DNA of 64,000 nucleotides, from the NCBI RefSeq assembly GCF_009858245.1, contig NZ_VMSB01000001.1, positions 3,601,623 to 3,665,622 of the forward strand, given 5' to 3'. Position numbers and translations under genes: made by a program. The stretch is from Ornithinibacter aureus (GTDB lineage Bacteria > Actinomycetota > Actinomycetes > Actinomycetales > Dermatophilaceae). Positions 8,226-13,312 of the stretch are shown in pieces. The first letter of the stretch is position 1, and each line of letters begins with the position of its first letter. The notes beneath the pieces are model-generated. The model searched no databases and was not told where the DNA came from. It saw only the letters and a program-made list of their open reading frames with translations.

Positions 8226-8274
8226 TTTCGATGTTCCGTCCGCTTCAGGCGAGAGCAGGCGGGAGAATGGGGAT

Positions 8275-8529
8275 GTGATCGTCAAGGGGAAGGCCACCCT
8301 GCTCCTGCTCGTCTGGCTGGCCGCCTACATGGTGATCGGCGGGGCAGTCTGGGCTGTGGCCAACTCCCTGCTGTTGAGCACCGCCCTTGACGACATGATG
8401 GGCATCCTGATTGCCGGCGGGCTGACCATCGTGCTGGGATGGCTGGGGGCATCTTGGGTTCATCGGCGGGTAGACAGCGCAATCTCCGAGAAGACGGCCG
8501 CTGCCGGCACTTCCCCAGATCATCACTGA
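8275..8529 (+). CDS. Two-TM membrane protein, unknown
   Basis: A protein of 84 aa with helices at about 8-29 and 42-62, then a charged tail (HRRVDSAISEK). No family recognised. GTG start with GAGAAT at 8263-8268, six bases upstream (leaderless). A longer in-frame start at 8200 would cross boundary site 9 and is less likely. Site 10 starts 2 nt after the stop. Confidence 0.6.
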   Translation: MIVKGKATLLLLVWLAAYMVIGGAVWAVANSLLLSTALDDMMGILIAGGLTIVLGWLGASWVHRRVDSAISEKTAAAGTSPDHH

Positions 8530-8530
8530 C

Positions 8531-8553
8531 GCGACCCATCCTCATTTGCCGCG
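8531..8553 (+). repeat. Boundary site 10
   Basis: GCGACCCATCCTCATTTGCC, then GCG. A wider imperfect stem joins CTGACGCG just upstream to CGTGTCAG just downstream. Confidence 0.7.
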
Positions 8554-8568
8554 ATCCGAACGCCCGTG

Positions 8569-8958
8569 TCAGCCTCGACGGATGACCTGGCCGCTGAACG
8601 AGCGCTCCACGGGCGCGCTGTCGTGAGGATTGAAGCTCGCGGCAAGCCCAAGCCCAACGGTCCAGCCCCCCACGAAGGCGATAGCGATGATGACCAGTTC
8701 GGCGCTGGGATTCTCACCTATGAACAAGCCGCCAATGCAAACCAGAACGAACAGGAGCGCAAAGACGCGCCGGGAGCCGGGTGTCGTTGGCCGACGAAAC
8801 TGCTGAAACGCCCCGAGGCCCAGCCCGTAGAGGCCGAACGCTGCGGCCGCCTGAGTCGACGACCATCCCCCGCCGAACCACAGGACAGCGAGAAAACCCG
8901 CAGGCACACTGAGGTCCGTCAGAAGCCTGACCCAGCTCGTTGCCCTCGCCGCGTCCAC
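8569..8958 (-). CDS. Membrane protein in inverted unit, unknown
   Basis: A protein of 129 aa with about four hydrophobic segments (LSVPAGFLAVLWFGGG; AAAAFGLYGLGLGAF; VFALLFVLVCIGGLFIG; LVIIAIAFVGGWTVGLGLA). The GTG start at 8958 is set by TAGGCT (8966-8971 on the minus strand) seven bases upstream. It runs opposite to its neighbours; its 3' end lies 15 nt from site 10 and its 5' end about 100 nt from site 11. Confidence 0.62.
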   Translation of the reverse strand: MDAARATSWVRLLTDLSVPAGFLAVLWFGGGWSSTQAAAAFGLYGLGLGAFQQFRRPTTPGSRRVFALLFVLVCIGGLFIGENPSAELVIIAIAFVGGWTVGLGLAASFNPHDSAPVERSFSGQVIRRG

Positions 8959-9058
8959 CCGCCGCAGCCTAGACCTGCACGCCCTTGCCGGGCCGAAATT
9001 TGGGATTGAGGACGCCGAGGGACCCGGCAGGCCCGCGGCCGCACAGCACCGAGATCTG

Positions 9059-9077
9059 CCCATCCGGTCATGCCGAC
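9059..9077 (+). repeat. Boundary site 11
   Basis: CCCATCCGGTCATGCCGAC, with the last CG of the core degenerate. Confidence 0.55.
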
Positions 9078-9143
9078 TGCGTTGTGAGTCCCCGATGCGC
9101 GATCCGCGGGGCCGAGGACGACGCCGAGGTCCACAATGTGCCT

Positions 9144-9407
9144 GTGGATGGAGTCTTGTTCTTCGCGACTATCGCCGGCGTCTACGGGGTTATCGTCCTC
9201 TTCGTGAGCGCCCGTCTCACCGGCACGCGGCTCCTTGCCACCCTGATGGTGGCCCTCGTTCCGGCGGTCCTTCTGATGCTGCTCCTACCCGAGGGGTCAG
9301 ACGTTCGGATCATTGCCATACCGATGACGACGGGCGTCACCTTCGCAGCGTTGGTTCGCGGGATGAAGGGGTTTGGCTCGCCGCTACGCCGCGCACCAGC
9401 GAACTGA
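9144..9407 (+). CDS. Three-TM small membrane protein, unknown
   Basis: A protein of 87 aa with three hydrophobic helices (about 3-19, 28-46 and 53-70) and a short basic tail. The GTG start at 9144 follows CACAAT with seven bases between (leaderless pattern). Only gene of its unit; the stop lies 11 nt before site 12. Confidence 0.55.
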   Translation: MDGVLFFATIAGVYGVIVLFVSARLTGTRLLATLMVALVPAVLLMLLLPEGSDVRIIAIPMTTGVTFAALVRGMKGFGSPLRRAPAN

Positions 9408-9417
9408 CGCACGATTC

Positions 9418-9437
9418 GGAACGTCCGGATCTGCCGC
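9418..9437 (+). repeat. Boundary site 12
   Basis: GGAACGTCCGGATCTGCCGC. The left half is a perfect consensus match. Confidence 0.72.
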
Positions 9438-9456
9438 AAGTGGGGCGGATGGCTCG

Positions 9457-9858
9457 CTAGGACTTGCTCGTGGCGGTTGCGACCGCGTCGGCCTTTTCAA
9501 CGCGCCAGATGAGGATCTGCACGGCAACCGACGCTGCCAGCAGTGCCCAGCCGAGCCACACCAACGGCGACTCACGATCTTCTGCCTGGGTGATGAGGAA
9601 GAAGGGGAAGACGAACGGAAGAACGGCGTCGAAGAAGCTTCGTGGTCGCCAGGAAGGCACGAGTTCCTCGGAACCATTCCGCACTCCGAGTCGCACCCCG
9701 TAAGCAACCATGAAGATCAGCACGGCGCCAAGCAGCCGGTCGACCCAACTCGACCGTGCATCCAACACGAGAAGGTAACTGAGGGCAGCAGCAGCGAGGC
9801 CCATGACGACTACGGATGCCGTCGAGAGGCGACGGCGAAGTGCAGTGCGGGCAGCCAT
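9457..9858 (-). CDS. Membrane protein in inverted unit, unknown
   Basis: A protein of 133 aa. The basic N terminus (RTALRRRL) precedes four hydrophobic stretches (STASVVVMGLAAAALSYLL; LLGAVLIFMVAYGVRLG; FFDAVLPFVFPFFLI; PLVWLGWALLAASVAVQIL). ATG start with GAGCAT exactly six bases upstream on the minus strand. It fills most of the unit between sites 12 and 13 in inverted orientation. Confidence 0.6.
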   Translation of the reverse strand: MAARTALRRRLSTASVVVMGLAAAALSYLLVLDARSSWVDRLLGAVLIFMVAYGVRLGVRNGSEELVPSWRPRSFFDAVLPFVFPFFLITQAEDRESPLVWLGWALLAASVAVQILIWRVEKADAVATATSKS

Positions 9859-9917
9859 GCGCCCATGCTCGCAGAGATCAAAGCGGCGCTAAGCAAACGT
9901 TGGGTCGGCACGACCTC

Positions 9918-9939
9918 ATGACCGCCCTCATCTGCCGCG
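9918..9939 (+). repeat. Boundary site 13
   Basis: ATGACCGCCCTCATCTGCCG, then CG. ACCGC and GCGGT pair around CCTCATCTGCC. Confidence 0.72.
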
Positions 9940-10122
9940 GTTGGTGCGTATCAAGATCGGCGTGGGAAACGGCCGCGCCGTGAAGTGCCGCCAGTCGCTA
10001 CCCTCCACTCGGCGGCCGTCCAGCCGGTAAGGCGATTCACGGGTCGTCCCGTATGGGTTCGAGAAGGGCTGGAAGTAGACCCCGGAGTCGCGCCGCCACC
10101 TTGGCCGAACTCGTCCTGTCAT
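9928..10122 (-). CDS. Possible small protein between sites 13 and 14
   Basis: A 64-aa frame whose composition looks protein-like (SGVYFQPFSNPYGTTRES, then WRHFTARPFPTPILI) and unlike the shadow frames. Start and stop both fall inside boundary sites, so the unit would be coding from end to end. No family recognised and no clear ribosome site or -10. It may be a decayed gene. Confidence 0.35.
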   Translation of the reverse strand: MTGRVRPRWRRDSGVYFQPFSNPYGTTRESPYRLDGRRVEGSDWRHFTARPFPTPILIRTNRGR

Positions 10123-10127
10123 GCCGC
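10107..10127 (+). repeat. Boundary site 14
   Basis: GAACTCGTCCTGTCATGCCG, then C. A strong CGCGGGT/ACCCGCG hairpin follows immediately (about 10130-10149). Confidence 0.6.
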
Positions 10128-10174
10128 ATCGCGGGTGCTGTACCCGCGGAACCGTCACTGAGAGGCTGTCCCTC

Positions 10175-10510
10175 GTGAACGAGTACTCGTGGGAGGGCAT
10201 CTCGCCCGAAGCGCAGTTCCTTTGGGGGGAGCGAACGAAGGAAATCGGCGACCGTCCAGTTGACAGTGACGACGCGAACGACCTTCCGCTCGCTCGTCTG
10301 GCGAGGGAGCACGGGTTCGAGGTAGCTCCGGACGCTCCGATGTGGCTCCTTCTCCCGGTGGTGTGGCCAATCGCGGATCGGGCATGGATTCGGGACAACC
10401 GCCTGCGTCATCTGCAAACCTACGTCGATGGTCAGCTGGTTGACGTTCCGTGGTCCACGGCGGACTACCTCGAGGCCGCCGACGACGAGCACGACTCCCT
10501 AGGGAATTGA
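10175..10510 (+). CDS. Hypothetical soluble acidic protein
   Basis: An acidic protein of 111 aa, Trp-rich (YSWEGI, FLWGER, MWLLLPVVWPIADRAW). No family recognised. GTG start at 10175 with GAGGCT seven bases upstream (leaderless). A second start further upstream overlaps boundary site 14. Unit between sites 14 and 15. Confidence 0.55.
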   Translation: MNEYSWEGISPEAQFLWGERTKEIGDRPVDSDDANDLPLARLAREHGFEVAPDAPMWLLLPVVWPIADRAWIRDNRLRHLQTYVDGQLVDVPWSTADYLEAADDEHDSLGN

Positions 10511-10550
10511 TGAGCAAGTGGCCGCAGTGATGAAGATCTGGACCGCAGGC

Positions 10551-10570
10551 GGAACATCCACACATGCCGC
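10551..10570 (+). repeat. Boundary site 15
   Basis: GGAACATCCACACATGCCGC, with a perfect left half. Confidence 0.7.
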
Positions 10571-10619
10571 CGGTGGCGCACCGGCACTTCTGGGTCCTCC
10601 TGGCGCATAGGCTCGCACT

Positions 10620-11522
10620 ATGGCGCGTGTGAGGGTGCTCGGGGCAGGTGTCGTTGGATCGGTCTACGCGGCGCTGCTGGCCGACGCCGGTCACGAGGTC
10701 ACCCTGATCGCACGAGGATCGAGACTCGTCGACCTGCGCCGCCATGGACTGCTCGTGGGCCTCGACGGCCGGATCCTTGCGCCCGACGTGGCCGTGACGA
10801 AGTCACCGGAAGTGACAGACTGCGACGTCCTGCTGGTCGCCGTTCGCGGTGACCAGTTGGCTGCGGCCCTGGACGACATCGCAGCCAGCCCGGCTGGGTG
10901 GGTCTGGATGTTCACCAACCCCCTCGAGCTGCGCAGTGACGTGGAGGATCGCCTGGGCCGCGACCGGCTGGTCTGGTGCTTCTCCGGTGTGGGCGGCGGC
11001 GTGAAGGACGGGCAGGTGACCGCCCACCGGGTGGGGCAGCAGCCCACCGTGGTCGAGGGCGGGGCAGCCGGCTCCAAGTTCGCGTCGCAGCTGCTCGGCG
11101 CGATCGACCCCCACCTGCGGACCGAGCCGGACATGCACGCCTGGTTGGACACCCACACGGTGTTCGTGGCCGCCATGGCCGCCCTGGTCCTGGAGCAGCC
11201 CTTGGAGACGCGATCACAGCGAGTGCGCGGCGCTGTCCTGCTGGTTCGGGCCATGCGACAGGCCTTCGACTCCCTCGAAGCGCAGGGGGCTCGCATCACA
11301 CCGCGCAACCTGCGGATGATCTTCGGCCGGGTGCCCCTGCCGATCGCCGCCCTGTACTGGGCTGCGCAGCTGTCACGACCCGTCGTGCAGGTGTCCATGC
11401 TCCCCCATGCCACCGCGACCCGAACCACCGAACAGCGGGCCGTGGCCGCTCACGCCCTGGACCTCGCGGGCCACGGCCCCGGCCTCTACCGCCAGCTGCT
11501 CGCTCCTTTGGCCGGCACCTGA
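10620..11522 (+). CDS. Ketopantoate reductase (PanE/ApbA)-like oxidoreductase
   Basis: A 300-aa NAD(P)-dependent oxidoreductase. The Rossmann loop is VLGAGVVGSVYAALLADAG at residues 6-24, followed by VTLIARGSR (cofactor 2'-phosphate region). The C-terminal helical domain at about 175-300 is as in ApbA-fold enzymes. Substrate unknown; a real ketopantoate reductase would show the conserved Lys/Asn/Glu set more clearly. It is the largest gene of the array and the only one with an obvious metabolic fold. Leaderless ATG with TAGGCT at 10608-10613, six bases upstream. Confidence 0.7.
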   Translation: MARVRVLGAGVVGSVYAALLADAGHEVTLIARGSRLVDLRRHGLLVGLDGRILAPDVAVTKSPEVTDCDVLLVAVRGDQLAAALDDIAASPAGWVWMFTNPLELRSDVEDRLGRDRLVWCFSGVGGGVKDGQVTAHRVGQQPTVVEGGAAGSKFASQLLGAIDPHLRTEPDMHAWLDTHTVFVAAMAALVLEQPLETRSQRVRGAVLLVRAMRQAFDSLEAQGARITPRNLRMIFGRVPLPIAALYWAAQLSRPVVQVSMLPHATATRTTEQRAVAAHALDLAGHGPGLYRQLLAPLAGT

Positions 11523-11534
11523 GCGGGTGCTCGG

Positions 11535-11555
11535 AACGCACTACTTTTCCGCGTT
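11535..11555 (+). repeat. Boundary site 16 (divergent)
   Basis: AACGC (11535-11539) and GCGTT (11551-11555) enclose ACTACTTTTCC. It shares the stem ends of sites 3 and 5 but not the CATCTGCCGCG core. The following GTTAGGT happens to fit the integron GTTRRRY core. Confidence 0.4.
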
Positions 11556-11709
11556 AGGTGTGTTCGGGGCGCTTCCGCAGCAGGACGGACGCTACGGCGG
11601 CGACGACCACGCCGAGTGTGAGGACGAGCATTCCGGGCCCAGGCAGGGGGATCAGGGCAACGCCAACAACGATGAGCGCCAATCCGACGCCGAGCAAGAC
11701 CTTCAGCAT
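11554..11709 (-). CDS. Small membrane protein, unknown
   Basis: A 51-aa protein with two closely spaced hydrophobic helices (LLGVGLALIVVGVALIP, and LVLTLGVVVAAVASVLL) separated by PGPG, and a basic C terminus. It resembles PGPGW-type transmembrane peptides (PLPGPGML). ATG at 11709 with GAAGAT six bases upstream on the minus strand. Inverted relative to the array. Confidence 0.55.
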   Translation of the reverse strand: MLKVLLGVGLALIVVGVALIPLPGPGMLVLTLGVVVAAVASVLLRKRPEHT

Positions 11710-11743
11710 GTGCGTATCTTCTACCGTCGCCGAGGTCGGCAGC

Positions 11744-11766
11744 GGGACGTTCACTCATCTGCCGCG
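11744..11766 (+). repeat. Boundary site 17 (last)
   Basis: GGGACGTTCACTCATCTGCC, then GCG. ACTCA and TGAGT can pair around it. Confidence 0.7.
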
Positions 11767-11798
11767 AATGGTGAGTTAGCGCGGCCGGCGTCGCTTCC

Positions 11799-12101
11799 TC
11801 AGGCGATGGACTCGAAGTGCAGCCGGAGACCCAGGGCCCGGGACACCTTGAGGACGGTGGCGAAGCTGGGGTTGCCGTCGGCCGAGAGGGCCTTGTAGAG
11901 ACCCTCACGGCTCATCCCGGCTCGGCGGGCGAGCTCGCTCACGTTGCCGGAGCGCGCGATGGCCCCAAGTGCCTGGGCGATCAGAACGGGGTCGTCGTCG
12001 CCTTCGTCGATCACGGCTTCGAGGTAGGCCGCGACGTCGTCGAAGGTGGACAGGTAGTCGGCAGCATCGAAGGGGGAGAAGGTCTCACTCTTGTCGCTCA
12101 T
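11799..12101 (-). CDS. HigA/XRE-type antitoxin
   Basis: A 100-aa antitoxin with a helix-turn-helix (NVSELARRAGMSREGLYKAL) followed by NPSFATVLKVSRALGL, the pattern of addiction-module antidote proteins. It should bind the upstream toxin and the palindromic operator at 12411-12434. ATG at 12101 with GGAGGAG 5 nt upstream; it overlaps the toxin gene by 4 nt (ATGA), so the two are translationally coupled. Toxin-first order is typical of HigBA-like modules. Confidence 0.85.
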   Translation of the reverse strand: MSDKSETFSPFDAADYLSTFDDVAAYLEAVIDEGDDDPVLIAQALGAIARSGNVSELARRAGMSREGLYKALSADGNPSFATVLKVSRALGLRLHFESIA

Positions 12102-12412
12102 CGGTCTCCTCCTTGGTTCGCTCGCCACTGTTGGGCGATGTCGTGCGCAGCCGCGATGTCAGCACTCTGGGTCGACTTGTCACCGCCGCAGAGCAACAGG
12201 ATCAGCCGGTCTCCCTGGCGCAGGTAGTAGACCCGGTAGCCCGGTCCGTAGTCGATCCGGAGCTCGGAGATGCCGCCTCCGACTGGTTTGACGTCGCCGG
12301 GGTTGCCCGCGGCGAGCCGATTGATCCGGATCAGGACCCGTGCGGCAGCCCGGCGATCCTTCAGTTTGCTTAGCCACCGATCGAACGTCGAGGACCTGAC
12401 GACGTCGATCAT
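12098..12412 (-). CDS. RelE/HigB-superfamily toxin
   Basis: A 104-aa toxin of the addiction-module killer type (RelE/ParE fold). Conserved segments are FDRWLSKLKDRRAAARVLIRI, near 10-30, and ELRIDYGPGYRVYY with the basic GDRLILLLCGGDKS strand. Probably a ribosome-dependent or free mRNA interferase; the target is not predictable. Leaderless start: TATAGT lies six bases before the ATG and inside the operator. It is the last gene before the tRNA attachment site, a position suited to keeping the element in the chromosome. Confidence 0.85.
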   Translation of the reverse strand: MIDVVRSSTFDRWLSKLKDRRAAARVLIRINRLAAGNPGDVKPVGGGISELRIDYGPGYRVYYLRQGDRLILLLCGGDKSTQSADIAAAHDIAQQWRANQGGDR

Positions 12413-12434
12413 GTGTTAACTATAGTTAACACAT
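12411..12434. promoter_or_regulatory. 24-bp perfect palindrome: toxin-antitoxin operator and promoter
   Basis: The half-site ATGTGTTAACTA is repeated perfectly inverted. It contains the -10 TATAGT and overlaps the toxin start codon, so antitoxin binding would block RNA polymerase directly. It is AT-rich against its surroundings. Confidence 0.75.
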
Positions 12435-12468
12435 GGCGTCCAAAGCAAGGGCCGCGAGGGCCCGCCAC

Positions 12469-12489
12469 TAGTGCACGCGTAGTGCACGC
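12469..12489 (+). repeat. Tandem 10-bp repeat near right end
   Basis: TAGTGCACGC occurs twice, 1 nt apart (12469-12478 and 12480-12489), about 50-70 nt inside the right attachment repeat. GTGCAC is itself palindromic. It may be a recombination directionality or integrase arm site. Confidence 0.45.
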
Positions 12490-12513
12490 TTCGAATTAGG
12501 CAATCGTATTCTT

Positions 12514-12524
12514 GCAGGTCAGAG
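12514..12524 (-). repeat. Possible integrase arm site, right end
   Basis: Inverted copy of the 11-mer at 3155-3165, 13 nt from the right attachment repeat. Confidence 0.45.
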
Positions 12525-12538
12525 TATGTTTAAGGAGG

Positions 12539-12611
12539 CGCCCCCGGCAGGACTCGAACCTGCGACCTCGAGATTAGAAGGCTCTTGCTCTATCCGCTGA
12601 GCTACGGGGGC
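12539..12611 (-). tRNA. tRNA-Arg (UCU), attachment gene of the element
   Basis: A 73-nt cloverleaf. Acceptor GCCCCCG/CGGGGGC, D-stem GCTC/GAGC, anticodon loop CTTCTAA giving UCU, T-stem GCAGG/CCTGC. The anticodon stem has C-U at 31:39 and A-G at 27:43. CCA is not encoded. The 3' end (12538-12563) doubles as the right attachment repeat, so the gene stays functional after integration. Confidence 0.88.
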
Positions 12612-12637
12612 CGAGCGATCATCCCGACCGCCGAAGG

Positions 12638-13243
12638 TCAGTGTAGGACTGGCACGGCACCATCGCGGGGGGGCGCCCGGGGGTCGTGCACGCCGAGGCC
12701 ACAGCGTGCCAGGACCTCGTGGCGTGGACGGTGCCCACGCTCCCTGGGGAGGTGCGAGCCGACGACCACGACCTCGGATGCCGTCCACGCGGCCCCGTCG
12801 TAGGAGTCCAGGACCCGGACCCACCGGGTCGCCTCGGTCGGTCGCCCGAACCGGCCCAGGGTCACGTGGGGACGAAACGGCCCGCCCTCGGGGGCCGCGC
12901 CCACTACGGCCGCTGCGGTGCGCACCGAGCGCGCCAACGGTGCCAGGCCCTCGCCACCGGCCAGCCCGGCCCACAGCACCCGGGCCGCCGTCACGTCAGG
13001 GAAGCAACCCCCACCGGTGATCCGCAGGCTCGGCGGGGCAGACCGCGCCGCCACCGCGGTGAGGTTGTCGACGAGATCGTCCACCACCCGCTCTGGCGCG
13101 GCGCCCATGAAGGCGAGCGTCACGTGCCATTGCGCCGGCGGACTCCACCTCAGGTCGGGGTCGGCGCCCACCCGGGCCTCCAGGAAGTCCTCGAGGTGCT
13201 CGGCCGCCTCGAGGCTCGGGTGCAGGGCCACGAACAGTCGCAT
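12638..13243 (-). CDS. thpR: RNA 2',3'-cyclic phosphodiesterase (LigT/ThpR, '2'-5' RNA ligase')
   Basis: A 201-aa two-histidine phosphoesterase. The paired HxT motifs are both present: WHVTLAFMG (about residue 45) and PHVTLGRFG (about residue 130), forming the active site that opens 2',3'-cyclic phosphates at RNA ends. The N terminus MRLFVALHPS is typical; ATG 13243 is preferred over an ATG 12 nt upstream. The Arg/Pro-rich tail beyond about 170 looks like extension. First chromosomal gene to the right of the element. Confidence 0.85.
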   Translation of the reverse strand: MRLFVALHPSLEAAEHLEDFLEARVGADPDLRWSPPAQWHVTLAFMGAAPERVVDDLVDNLTAVAARSAPPSLRITGGGCFPDVTAARVLWAGLAGGEGLAPLARSVRTAAAVVGAAPEGGPFRPHVTLGRFGRPTEATRWVRVLDSYDGAAWTASEVVVVGSHLPRERGHRPRHEVLARCGLGVHDPRAPPRDGAVPVLH

Positions 13244-13312
13244 GCTGAGCATCATCCGGCGCGCCCGAGGTAATCGCCTGTCGACCTGCGCAAAGTCGTT
13301 AGGGTTGGCGTC

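Larger units (their letters stand above)
3085..12563. mobile_element. tRNA-Arg-integrated element carrying a cassette-like gene array
   Basis: The bounds are a perfect 26-bp direct repeat (3085-3110 and 12538-12563) formed by the 3' end of the tRNA-Arg gene that lies intact at the right end. A tyrosine integrase gene sits just inside the left repeat, as in many site-specific integrative elements. The interior holds about 20 small genes, delimited by repeated sites, plus two toxin-antitoxin modules. I see no replication, conjugation, phage structural or transposase genes, so any mobility would depend on the integrase (apparently frameshifted) or a helper. Confidence 0.85.

Noticed and set aside
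11551-11558. Canonical integron attC core (GTTAGGT fits GTTRRRY)
   Set aside because: It occurs at one site only and the other boundary sites lack it; the integrase also shows no integron-specific insertion that I can see.
4411-11766. CRISPR array
   Set aside because: The repeats are short and degenerate, spacers are genes of 190-1190 bp, and no cas genes are present.
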